From NCBI GenBank assembly GCA_904502005.1, contig CAJGDC010000031.1, positions 1-21,859 of the forward strand: a stretch of DNA of 21,859 nt, written 5' to 3'. The DNA is from an uncultured Alistipes sp. GTDB lineage: Bacteria > Bacteroidota > Bacteroidia > Bacteroidales > Rikenellaceae. The translations under genes were made by a program, and so were the position numbers. The notes beneath the pieces were generated by a model that saw nothing but the letters and a program-made list of their open reading frames with translations, searched no databases and was not told the origin of the DNA. Shown here piece by piece: positions 13,720 to 21,759 of this stretch (position 1 is its first letter; each line of letters starts with the position of its first letter).

Positions 13720-15051
13720 ATGGCAAATGTTGTAATAATGCCCAAGCAGGGTCAATCTGTAGAGAGTTGTATCCTTACGGAGCTGAAAAAGAGAAAGGGA
13801 GATAAGGTCGCCGTTGGCGATATTTTGTTTGCCTATGAGACAGACAAGGCCTCTTTTGAGGAGGAGTCAAAGTTTGAGGGTACGGTGCTGGAGCTCCTCT
13901 ATAATGAGGGTGACGAGGTTACTGTGCTCGCTAATGTTATGATTATTGGTGAGCCGGGAGAAAATATTGAACAATATCTTCAGGGTGACCAAAGCGTAGA
14001 GGCTCCTGCAGCTGAGCAGAGTGAGGAGGCGGCTGTGGTTGTAGAGAGTAAGGCTGAGCAACAGGTTGTTCATGCTGTTGCAACTCCTGGTTGCGGAGTA
14101 TCTCCGAGGGCACGACATCTGGCACAAAAGCAGGGTATTAATGTGGCTAATCTCGCAGGCACAGGCCCTAATGGCCGAATAATTGAGCGTGATGTTATTG
14201 CAGCAGTTGAAGGTTCAGCGAAGATGACCCCTCTGGCAAGGGCTATAGCACTACAGAGTGGTGCAGTTGCTCCGCAAAAGGGTAGTGGCCTTGCAGGTAC
14301 AGCGCGTGGCGTTGATATGGTTGAGGCTAAGGGTATGGCAACAGTTGCGGAGGATAGTCAGATTAAGCCTCTGTCAAACATGCGCAAGATTATTGCAAAG
14401 GCAATGCACGCATCACTGCAGAACTCAGCACAGCTTACACATCACCTTGGCGCAGATGCTCGCCGAATTATGGAGTTGCGCAAGGCTGCTAAAAAGGCAA
14501 CCGAGGAGGGTCGCTTATCTGTGAATATCACCCTTAACGACCTTGTGTGCTTTGCAGTTATCAAGGCATTGCTTAAGTTCCCGAATGTCAATTCTCACTT
14601 CCTTGGTGACTCTATGCGCCTATTCAACAAGGTGCATCTGGCTCTTGCTGTAGATACCGAGCGTGGACTTATGGTACCTGTGGTAAAGTGCGCTGACGAT
14701 CTTACAATCGTTCAGTTGGCAGAGCGACTTAAGGAGGTTGCTGCCGCTTGTAAGAAGGGTTCTATTGATCCAGATTTGCTCTCAAGCGAGGCGGCTTCGT
14801 TTACAGTCTCTAACTTGGGAAATTATGGTGTGGAGATGTTTACGCCTGTAATTAACCTTCCACAGAGCGCAATTTTGGGTGTTAATACCATTGTCCCTCG
14901 TCCAAAGGATATTGGCGGAGGTGTATACGCCTTTGTACCTCATATTGGACTTAGCCTTACATACGACCACCGCGCACTTGATGGCGGCGAGGCTACACGA
15001 TTCTTAAAGCAGATAGCAATCGAGATTGAGAATCTCGAAATTGAGTTCTAA
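13720..15051 (+). CDS. 2-oxoacid dehydrogenase E2 (dihydrolipoamide acyltransferase)
   Basis: Core of a 2-oxoacid dehydrogenase complex, 443 residues; moves the acyl group from lipoamide to CoA. Domains: one lipoyl domain (2-80) with the lipoylated K43 in ETDKASFE; an Ala/Glu/Val-rich linker; a peripheral-subunit-binding domain (128-161, SPRARHLAQKQGI then GTGPNGRIIERDV); a second, degenerate copy-like segment (169-203, TPLARAIALQSG then GLAGTARGVDMVEA); and the catalytic domain (214-443) with H417 and D421 in DHRALDGG. The acyl substrate (acetyl or branched chain) cannot be read from sequence. It is first in a five-gene operon that carries its E3, E1 and lipoate ligase. The start is preceded by an A-rich leader without a Shine-Dalgarno. 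Confidence 0.93.
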   Translation: MANVVIMPKQGQSVESCILTELKKRKGDKVAVGDILFAYETDKASFEEESKFEGTVLELLYNEGDEVTVLANVMIIGEPGENIEQYLQGDQSVEAPAAEQSEEAAVVVESKAEQQVVHAVATPGCGVSPRARHLAQKQGINVANLAGTGPNGRIIERDVIAAVEGSAKMTPLARAIALQSGAVAPQKGSGLAGTARGVDMVEAKGMATVAEDSQIKPLSNMRKIIAKAMHASLQNSAQLTHHLGADARRIMELRKAAKKATEEGRLSVNITLNDLVCFAVIKALLKFPNVNSHFLGDSMRLFNKVHLALAVDTERGLMVPVVKCADDLTIVQLAERLKEVAAACKKGSIDPDLLSSEAASFTVSNLGNYGVEMFTPVINLPQSAILGVNTIVPRPKDIGGGVYAFVPHIGLSLTYDHRALDGGEATRFLKQIAIEIENLEIEF

Positions 15052-15068
15052 AATTAAAAATTACAACA

Positions 15069-16430
15069 ATGATAGATTTAGCAATTATTGGCGGTGGTCC
15101 CGCTGGATATGTAGCTGCAGAGAGAGCAGGTGCAAAGGGTCTGAAGGTGGTCCTTTTTGAGAAGAGAGAGCTTGGAGGCGTCTGCCTTAATGAGGGATGT
15201 ATCCCTACAAAGACTCTACTATATAGTGCAAAGGTCTACGATACAGCCATTCATGGTGATAAGTATGGTGTCTTTGCTGCAGATGCAACATTTGACTTTA
15301 CAAAGATTGTAGAGCGTAAGAATCGTGTCGTTCGCAGACTTGTTGGTGGTGTCGGTGCCAAGATGAAGGCCAATGGCGTGCAGGTTGTAAAGGGCAATGC
15401 TATGATTGAGGGCCGCAGTGCTGAGGGTATAAAGATTGTATGCAATGACGAGACATTCCTTGCAGCAAATCTTCTGATTTGTACCGGCTCGGAGGCATTT
15501 GTTCCGCCAATTCCTGGTCTTAAGGAGGCGGGCGATATTATCCTTACAAACCGCGAGATTCTTGCCCTTAAGGAGCAACCACAGAGTCTGGTAGTTATCG
15601 GTGGCGGTGTTATCGGTATGGAGTTCGCAAGCTTCTATAACAGCTTAGGTACAAAGGTTACTGTTGTTGAGATGTTGCCTGAGATTTTGGGTGGTATGGA
15701 TACAGAGCTGAGCGCAATGCTTCGCGGTATATATGCAAAGAAGGGCGTTGGGTTTAACCTCAGCTGTAAGGTGACAAAGATTGAGGGCAATGTTGTAACC
15801 TATGTTGATAAGGATGGCGTTGAGCACGCCGTATCGGGTGATAAGATTCTTGTTAGTGTTGGTCGTCGTGCCGTAACTGCAGGCTTTGGTCTTGAGAGCC
15901 TCGGCGTAGAGTTGGAACGTGGCGGAATAAAGGTAGATAATAAGATGAGAACAAATGTTCCGGGAGTCTTTGCTGCTGGTGATGTTACAGGCTTCTCATT
16001 GCTTGCCCATACAGCCAGCCGCGAGGGTGAGGTTGTGGTGAACAACCTTACTGGTCGAGAGGATACAATGCGCTATAATGCAATACCTGGTGTGGTATAT
16101 ACCAATCCTGAGATTAGCGGCGTAGGACTTACAGAGGAGAGTGCAAAGGCTAAGGGTATTGAGTATAAGATTGCTACTCTGCCTATGGCCTATGCGGGTC
16201 GCTTTGTTGCCGAGAATGAGGGTGGCAATGGAGTATGCAAGGTGCTTGTCGGCAAGAAGTACGGCGAGGTGCTGGGTGTGCATATGCTCGGTAACCCATC
16301 AAGTGAGATGATTTATGGAGCTTGTATGGCCATTGAGGCGGAGCTTACGCTACACGAGCTTGAGGAGATAGTCTTCCCTCATCCAACAGTCTCAGAGATA
16401 TTTAAGGAGACAGCTTTTGCGATTGAATAA
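15069..16430 (+). CDS. lpdA: dihydrolipoyl dehydrogenase (E3)
   Basis: FAD enzyme of 453 residues that reoxidises dihydrolipoamide on E2 with NAD+. It has the N-terminal FAD fold GGGPAGYVAAERAG, the redox disulfide C39/C44 in GGVCLNEGCIPTK, the NAD fold VIGGGVIGMEFASF, the second FAD motif VFAAGDVTG, and the C-terminal active-site pair H438 and E443 in HPTVSEIFKE. It starts 17 bp after E2 with the A-rich leader usual in this phylum. It has no extra N-terminal lipoyl domain. Its sulfhydryl relatives (glutathione or mercuric reductase) are excluded by the C-terminal HPTxxE motif and the operon context. Confidence 0.97.
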   Translation: MIDLAIIGGGPAGYVAAERAGAKGLKVVLFEKRELGGVCLNEGCIPTKTLLYSAKVYDTAIHGDKYGVFAADATFDFTKIVERKNRVVRRLVGGVGAKMKANGVQVVKGNAMIEGRSAEGIKIVCNDETFLAANLLICTGSEAFVPPIPGLKEAGDIILTNREILALKEQPQSLVVIGGGVIGMEFASFYNSLGTKVTVVEMLPEILGGMDTELSAMLRGIYAKKGVGFNLSCKVTKIEGNVVTYVDKDGVEHAVSGDKILVSVGRRAVTAGFGLESLGVELERGGIKVDNKMRTNVPGVFAAGDVTGFSLLAHTASREGEVVVNNLTGREDTMRYNAIPGVVYTNPEISGVGLTEESAKAKGIEYKIATLPMAYAGRFVAENEGGNGVCKVLVGKKYGEVLGVHMLGNPSSEMIYGACMAIEAELTLHELEEIVFPHPTVSEIFKETAFAIE

Positions 16431-16451
16431 CCTAAAAACAGAAACTAAGAT

Positions 16452-18929
16452 ATGTCTAAACAACTATTTGTAGACCCTGTAGAGCTGCGTCAAAAGGGCG
16501 AGATAACCTTTCCGGTTATCCCTGTAAACCAGTACCAGAAGAGTGTTAGTGACGAGCTGACAGAGGGTAACTTTACTCCAGAGGAGTTGAAGAAGATTTA
16601 CCGCGATATGTTTATCATCCGCGAGTTTGAGACAATGCTCAACCTTGTCAAGACTACTGGTGGATATAATGGCGTGGAGTATAACAACCCGGGTCCAGCC
16701 CACCTATCTATGGGTCAGGAGGCTGCGGCTGTGGGTATGGCTTATGCACTTGATACAGACGACTTTATCTTTGGCTCGCACCGTAGCCATGGCGAGATTT
16801 TGGCTAAAGGTCTGCGCTCTATAGAGATTCTTCCAGAGGCAGAGCTACTCTCAATTATGGAGCAGTTTTGGGGTGGCGCTACGCTTGAGGTTGCAAAAAA
16901 GGGCTTCAAGGGTGGAGCTACAAAGGATTTGGGTATCTGCTTCCTCCTCTATGGCGCTATGGCAGAGATTTTTGCTCGCGTAACGGGCTTTAACAAGGGC
17001 TTGGGTGGTAGTATGCACACCTTCTTCACCCCATTTGGCATCTACCCAAATAACGCGATTGTTGGTGGTAGCGGTAGCATTGCCGTAGGTGCAGCGCTCT
17101 ATAAGAAGGTTAATCGTAAGAGGGGTATCGTGGTTGCCAACCTTGGCGATGGTGCCCTTGGTCGTGGTCCGGTTATGGAGGGTATGACATTTGCCTCTAT
17201 GGATCAGTTTACACAGCTCTGGGAGGGCGAGATGAAGGGTGGACTGCCAGTGATGTTCAGCATTATGAACAACCAGTACGCTATGGGTGGTCAGACTCGT
17301 GGTGAGACTGAGGGCTATAACTTTGCGGCTCGTATTGCTGCTGGATTTAATGTTGATGCTATGCACGCAGAGCGTGTAGATGGTTACAATCCACTAGCGG
17401 TTATTGACGGTTTCCGCCGTAAGAAGGCTCTGCTTGAGCAGAAGAAGGGCCCGGTATTGCTTGATATTGTGACATATCGTTATAGCGGTCACTCACCATC
17501 TGACGCATCGACATATCGTACACCTGAGGAGGTTAAGGCTTGGGAGGAGATTGACTGCATCAAGTGCTTTGGCAGCAAGCTTGTTGAGGCAGGTGTAGCA
17601 ACAGAGGCTGAGCTTGAGCAGATTGTTACAGATATGAAGAGTGTAATCTTTGAGATGTATAAACTCGCTATTGATGAGACACTCTCTCCACGTATGGATC
17701 TTGAGACTAACAGCGAGCTTCTGAGCCAGATGATGTACTCAAATGGCAGCGTAGACTCAATGAGCGATGCTACTCCGGATGTAAATCATCCGATGGAGGA
17801 GAATCCAAGAGTTAAGCAGTTGGCAACTAAGGAGCGTTTTGCTTTTGATAGCAACGGTAAGCCATTCTCAAAGATGAAGACCTTTGGTATTAAGGATGCG
17901 CTCTTTGAGGCCATTATCGACCGCTTCTATAAGGACGCTTCGCTTGTTGCATATGGTGAGGAGAACCGTGACTGGGGTGGTGCGTTTGCAGTTTACAGAG
18001 GTCTTACAGAGGCTCTGCCATACCACCGCCTATTTAACTCTCCAATCTCTGAGGCGGCAATTATCGGTACAGCTATTGGTTATGCAATGTGCGGTGGTCG
18101 TGTGATTCCGGAGATTATGTACTGCGACTTCTTGGGTTGTTGTGGCGATGAGGTCTTTAACCAGCTTCCAAAGTGGCAGGCTATGAGTGGAAATATCCTA
18201 AAGATGCCTGTTGTTGTTCGTGTATCTGTAGGTAGTAAATATGGCGCGCAGCACTCTCAGGATTGGACTTCGCTCTGTACACATATCCCAGGACTGAAGG
18301 TTGTCTTCCCAGTAACTCCATACGATGCAAAGGGACTAATGAATGCAGCCCTGCAGGGTACTGACCCAGTGATATTCTTTGAGAGCCAGAGAATATACGA
18401 CATCGGCGAGCAGTTCCATGAGGGCGGTGTTCCAAAGGAGTATTACGAGATTGCTATTGGCGAGCCAGATGTTAAGCGTGAGGGTAGCGACCTTACTATT
18501 CTTACTGTTGGCGCAACACTCTATCGTGCACTCAAGGCGGCAGATATATTCAAGGAGAAGTATGGTATTAGCGCCGAGGTTATTGATGCCCGTTCACTCG
18601 TGCCATTCAACTACGACAAGGTGCTACAGTCTGTAAAGAAGACCGGTAAGATTATCATTGCAGGTGATGCTACCTCTCGTGGCTCATTCCTCAATGACCT
18701 TGCAGCAAACATTACAACCATGGCATTTGACTCTCTTGATGCTGCGCCAGTAGTTCTTGGTTCACGCAACTGGATAACCCCTTGTCACGAGCTTGAGGAG
18801 GCATTCTTCCCTCAGCCAGAGTGGTTTGTAGATGCATATCACGAGAAGATTGCTCCAATTGCCGGTTATCTGCCTAAGACAAACATGACAGATGCAGAGA
18901 TGGCTCGTCGTGCAAAGGAGGGTGTTTAA
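16452..18929 (+). CDS. fused E1 alpha/beta 2-oxoacid dehydrogenase (thiamine pyrophosphate)
   Basis: Single chain of 825 residues joining the E1 alpha (about 40-430) and E1 beta (about 470-825) parts; it decarboxylates a 2-oxoacid and reductively acylates E2. Alpha half: GSHRSHGEILAKG, GLGGSMH, the ThDP motif GDG (232-234) to NN (273-274), and the loop YRYSGHSPSDASTYRT. The GDG-NN gap is 38 residues, about ten longer than common, and roughly 40 extra residues lie between HGEILAKG and MAEIFARV (about 122-168). Beta half: GEENRDWGGAF, the ThDP-activating Glu in NSPISEAAIIG, and YGAQHSQD. Fused E1 occurs in Bacteroidota and some other phyla. Pyruvate or a branched-chain 2-oxoacid is likely, but specificity is not readable. 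Confidence 0.93.
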   Translation: MSKQLFVDPVELRQKGEITFPVIPVNQYQKSVSDELTEGNFTPEELKKIYRDMFIIREFETMLNLVKTTGGYNGVEYNNPGPAHLSMGQEAAAVGMAYALDTDDFIFGSHRSHGEILAKGLRSIEILPEAELLSIMEQFWGGATLEVAKKGFKGGATKDLGICFLLYGAMAEIFARVTGFNKGLGGSMHTFFTPFGIYPNNAIVGGSGSIAVGAALYKKVNRKRGIVVANLGDGALGRGPVMEGMTFASMDQFTQLWEGEMKGGLPVMFSIMNNQYAMGGQTRGETEGYNFAARIAAGFNVDAMHAERVDGYNPLAVIDGFRRKKALLEQKKGPVLLDIVTYRYSGHSPSDASTYRTPEEVKAWEEIDCIKCFGSKLVEAGVATEAELEQIVTDMKSVIFEMYKLAIDETLSPRMDLETNSELLSQMMYSNGSVDSMSDATPDVNHPMEENPRVKQLATKERFAFDSNGKPFSKMKTFGIKDALFEAIIDRFYKDASLVAYGEENRDWGGAFAVYRGLTEALPYHRLFNSPISEAAIIGTAIGYAMCGGRVIPEIMYCDFLGCCGDEVFNQLPKWQAMSGNILKMPVVVRVSVGSKYGAQHSQDWTSLCTHIPGLKVVFPVTPYDAKGLMNAALQGTDPVIFFESQRIYDIGEQFHEGGVPKEYYEIAIGEPDVKREGSDLTILTVGATLYRALKAADIFKEKYGISAEVIDARSLVPFNYDKVLQSVKKTGKIIIAGDATSRGSFLNDLAANITTMAFDSLDAAPVVLGSRNWITPCHELEEAFFPQPEWFVDAYHEKIAPIAGYLPKTNMTDAEMARRAKEGV

Positions 18930-18944
18930 TTATTGCTTGGAGAG

Positions 18945-20897
18945 ATGAACTATTTAGAGCAACTTGTAGCTATATCACGTAGATATGGCTCAGATAGCCG
19001 ATTTGTGATTGCGGGAGGTGGCAACACCTCCTTCAAGACCGAGGATAGACTATATGTCAAGGCGAGCGGCCACTCTCTAGGTACCATTACCGAAGAGGGC
19101 TTTGCTGTGCTTGATAGAGAGAAGTTAAACCTTATAGCAACAAAGCAGTATAGCGACAACTCTATAGAGCGCGAGGCTCAGGCGGCTGCCGATCTTCTGG
19201 CGGCATGTGTGTCGGTGGGTCGTAAACCATCTGTGGAGACCCTTTTGCACAATGTTCTCAGCTCTCGCTTTGTGGTGCACCTACATCCGACTGTTATCAA
19301 TGGTCTGACCTCAAGCAATAATGTTGAGGAGGAGACGTTGCGCCTTTTTGGGAATAGTGTGATATATGTACCATATGCAGACCCTGGCTATCCACTCTAT
19401 AAGAGTGTGGCAGCAGCTGTTGAGGGCTATGTGGCACAATATGGTTGCGAGCCTAAGGCTATAATGTTGCAGAATCATGGTGTCTTTGTCGGTGCAGATA
19501 CTACTGAACAGATTGAGAGTATATACAATGAGCTGGTAGCAACAATAGAGGGCAGTATAACCATGCCTCTACCAGAGGGCGAGGCGGAGCAGAGTTTCTC
19601 AGTTAGCGAGGTTGTGCCTGCAATAAGGATGATGGCAAGCCAGGGTGACGATATAAAGACTCTGCGCGTGGTAAATACTCCCCTTGTGGAGTGGTTTGCT
19701 CAGAATGAGGAGCACTTTGCCAAGGTTGCAAAGCCATTCTCTCCAGACTCAATAATCTACTGCAGGTCAAAGTATATATACATCGCTGCTGCAACTAAGG
19801 AGGAGGTTCTAAGCCAAGCGGAGCAGAAAATTGCTGACTATATATCTCAGAACGGATATGCTCCGAAGGTGATAGTTGTCAAGGGTTTAGGCCTTATAAC
19901 AATTGGTGAGAATGCCAAGGATTGCGCCAATACAGAGGATGTATACCTTGATATGATGAAGGTGAGCTATCTTGCCCAGTCCTTTGGTGGCGAGCACCAG
20001 ATGACAGCCGGGCAGATTCACTTTGTCGATAACTGGGAGGCGCATCGTCCAAATATGAAGGCTCTGAACTTCGGCCGTGTGCCAAATAAGGTCTTTATTA
20101 TCACTGGTGCGGCGCAGGGTTTTGGTCAGGGTATTGCTAAGTGCCTAATTGCTCAGGGTGCAAATATTGTCGTTGCGGACCTCAATGAGAAGACTGGAGC
20201 TCAGACAGTGGCAGAGCTAAATGGTGCAGCAAAGGCAAATAGAGCAATATTTGTCAAGTGCGATATTACAGACGAAGATAGCCTTAACAACCTAATTAAT
20301 AGCACTGTGGCTGCCTTTGGAGGAGTTGATGTCTTTGTCAGCAATGCGGGCATTGCGCGCGCTGGAGGCCTTGACGCAATGACCGTAGAGACGTTTGAGC
20401 TGATGACAAAGGTAAACTATCAGGCATACTTCCTCTCAACTAAAGCGGCAAGTGGCGTGATGAAGCTACAGAATCGTTACCGTGAGGATAATTACGGCGA
20501 TATAATCCAGATTAACTCTAAGAGTGGTCTGAGAGGCTCAAAGGCCAACTTTGCCTATGCAGGTAGTAAATTTGGTGGTATTGGTCTTACACAGTCCTTT
20601 GCTCTTGAACTTGCTCCATATCGCATAAAGGTAAACTCAATTTGCCCAGGCAACTACTACGACGGTCCGCTGTGGAGCGACCCGGAGAAGGGGTTGTTCT
20701 TACAGTTCCTCAACGCAGGTAAAGTTCCTGGTGCCAAGACAATTGAGGATGTAAGGGAGTACTACATATCTCAATCACCGATGCGTAAGGGTTGCGCTCC
20801 GGAGGATGTATGTAAGGCGGTACTATATCTAATAGAGCAGACCTGCGAGACTGGTCAGGCGCTTCCTATCTCAGGCGGTCAGGTAATGCTCAACTAG
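18945..20897 (+). CDS. bifunctional class II aldolase / short-chain dehydrogenase
   Basis: Fusion of 650 residues. The N-terminal class II aldolase domain (about 5-215) has GGGNTSFK, KASG, catalytic E98 in PSVETLLH, zinc ligands H112 and H114 in VHLHP, and H178 in QNHG. The C-terminal short-chain dehydrogenase (about 380-650) has TGAAQGFG (387-394), NAG (467-469), S525, and Y538/K542 in YAGSK; both active sites look complete. The family includes rhamnulose-1-phosphate aldolase/lactaldehyde dehydrogenase, which splits a sugar phosphate into a triose phosphate and an aldehyde and then handles the aldehyde. No rhamnose genes are nearby, so the substrate is unknown. I chose the ATG at 18945 over an upstream TTG at 18933 because GGAGAG precedes it. 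It lies in the operon between E1 and the lipoate ligase. Confidence 0.88.
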   Translation: MNYLEQLVAISRRYGSDSRFVIAGGGNTSFKTEDRLYVKASGHSLGTITEEGFAVLDREKLNLIATKQYSDNSIEREAQAAADLLAACVSVGRKPSVETLLHNVLSSRFVVHLHPTVINGLTSSNNVEEETLRLFGNSVIYVPYADPGYPLYKSVAAAVEGYVAQYGCEPKAIMLQNHGVFVGADTTEQIESIYNELVATIEGSITMPLPEGEAEQSFSVSEVVPAIRMMASQGDDIKTLRVVNTPLVEWFAQNEEHFAKVAKPFSPDSIIYCRSKYIYIAAATKEEVLSQAEQKIADYISQNGYAPKVIVVKGLGLITIGENAKDCANTEDVYLDMMKVSYLAQSFGGEHQMTAGQIHFVDNWEAHRPNMKALNFGRVPNKVFIITGAAQGFGQGIAKCLIAQGANIVVADLNEKTGAQTVAELNGAAKANRAIFVKCDITDEDSLNNLINSTVAAFGGVDVFVSNAGIARAGGLDAMTVETFELMTKVNYQAYFLSTKAASGVMKLQNRYREDNYGDIIQINSKSGLRGSKANFAYAGSKFGGIGLTQSFALELAPYRIKVNSICPGNYYDGPLWSDPEKGLFLQFLNAGKVPGAKTIEDVREYYISQSPMRKGCAPEDVCKAVLYLIEQTCETGQALPISGGQVMLN

Positions 20898-20899
20898 TG

Positions 20900-21520
20900 A
20901 TGAGGATTATTGTAAGCAATAGCAGAAATGCAGCAGAAAATCTGGCTCTGGAGCAACAACTGCTCTTAGAGCCAGAATCTGTTGTATTGCTATATGTAAA
21001 TGATAAAAGCGTCATTGTGGGCCGTAATCAGACAATAGAGGCGGAGGTTGATTGTGCCTACTGCAAAAGCCACTGCATTGATGTTGTGCGCCGAGAATCG
21101 GGCGGCGGGGCGGTCTATCATGATTGCGGTAATGTGAATTATGCGTTCATTGTCGATGGTGGTAAAAATCCCCTGGATAGAGATTATACAGAGCCTATCG
21201 TTTGGGCGCTCAGAGAGATGGGGGTGGATGCTGTAGCTGGTCACCGTGGTGAAATTTTGGTCGGTGGCGCAAAAGTCTCCGGTAGCGCAAGCATGGTTAA
21301 GCGTAGCAGGGTGCTCTTTCATGGAACTCTGCTCTTTGATTCTGATTTGCTGATGCTCGATAAGGCGCTGCGAGGTGATGAATCTCTGCGCGGTAGAGGT
21401 GTTAAATCTGTCAGAAGCACTGTGTGCAATCTTAAACCCCTGCTGCCCAATGTGCCAGACATCTCGCACTTTATCACAGAGTTGTTCTCGCTCCTAAAGA
21501 GATACTATGATATGAAATAA
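20900..21520 (+). CDS. lplA: lipoate-protein ligase A family protein (short form)
   Basis: Attaches lipoate to the E2 lipoyl lysine via lipoyl-AMP. Seen are the lipoate-binding motif RRESGGGAVYHD (64-75), the conserved K125 in GGAKVSGSAS, and VKSVRSTVCNL. At 206 residues it holds only the catalytic domain; E. coli LplA (338 residues) has a C-terminal lid domain, and the short archaeal type needs a separate LplB partner. It could alternatively be an octanoyl or lipoyl transferase of the same fold, though the lysine context favours ligase. I chose ATG 20900; GTG at 20897 is in frame. It follows the aldolase/dehydrogenase stop by 2 bp and closes the operon, matching a dedicated role in charging this E2. 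Confidence 0.85.
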   Translation: MRIIVSNSRNAAENLALEQQLLLEPESVVLLYVNDKSVIVGRNQTIEAEVDCAYCKSHCIDVVRRESGGGAVYHDCGNVNYAFIVDGGKNPLDRDYTEPIVWALREMGVDAVAGHRGEILVGGAKVSGSASMVKRSRVLFHGTLLFDSDLLMLDKALRGDESLRGRGVKSVRSTVCNLKPLLPNVPDISHFITELFSLLKRYYDMK

Positions 21521-21547
21521 TGGCTGTGAAAATGGCTATAAAATAGT

Positions 21548-21573
21548 AAAGGCGCTGAATTTCAGCGCCTTTT
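21548..21573 (+). terminator. terminator of the 2-oxoacid dehydrogenase operon
   Basis: The perfect 10-bp stem AAAGGCGCTG (21548-21557) / CAGCGCCTTT (21563-21572) with a five-base loop ends in a short T-run (21570-21573), 27 bp after the lplA stop. The A-run on the left could make it work in the other direction too. Confidence 0.85.
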
Positions 21574-21608
21574 GTAGTGGATAGGGGATACACACTATGA
21601 TTTTATCT

Positions 21609-21687
21609 TATTTTATATTGTATTTATAATCAACTGAATAACATATATTTACAAGGCGTAGTATTTTGTTCTATTTTACATTGTTTT
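21609..21687. repeat. AT-rich direct repeat, two copies
   Basis: A 16-mer at 21609-21624 (TATTTTATATTGTATT) recurs at 21672-21687 with two differences, in direct orientation, 63 bp apart. In this AT-rich stretch chance similarity is possible, but repeats upstream of an integrase often are arm-type binding sites. Confidence 0.4.
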
Positions 21688-21694
21688 GCTCATT

Positions 21695-21717
21695 TTTGGG
21701 TGAAAATTTGGGTGAAA
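21695..21717 (+). repeat. tandem TTTGGGTGAAA repeat next to the integrase start
   Basis: The 11-mer TTTGGGTGAAA occurs twice (21695-21705 and 21707-21717) with a 12-bp period, about 45-65 bp before the integrase ATG. The second copy supplies the -33 TTTG of the predicted integrase promoter. It could be a recombinase-binding site, part of an att core, or an autoregulatory operator. Confidence 0.75.
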
Positions 21718-21738
21718 GATTTTTAATTTGTATATTTG
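21707..21738 (+). promoter_or_regulatory. predicted promoter of the integrase-like gene
   Basis: TTTG (21707-21710) and TATATTTG (21731-21738) are separated by 20 bp and match the -33/-7 consensus of Bacteroidota sigma-70 promoters. The ATG lies 22 bp after the -7 box. Confidence 0.65.
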
Positions 21739-21759
21739 AACAAGAATATCAGCAACTTT

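Noticed and set aside
16990..17366. Minus-strand frames inside the E1 gene
   Set aside because: Shadow frames of a long conserved gene with no motifs of their own.
18933..18944. TTG start for the aldolase/dehydrogenase
   Set aside because: The ATG at 18945 has GGAGAG just upstream and starts the conserved domain at the usual distance.
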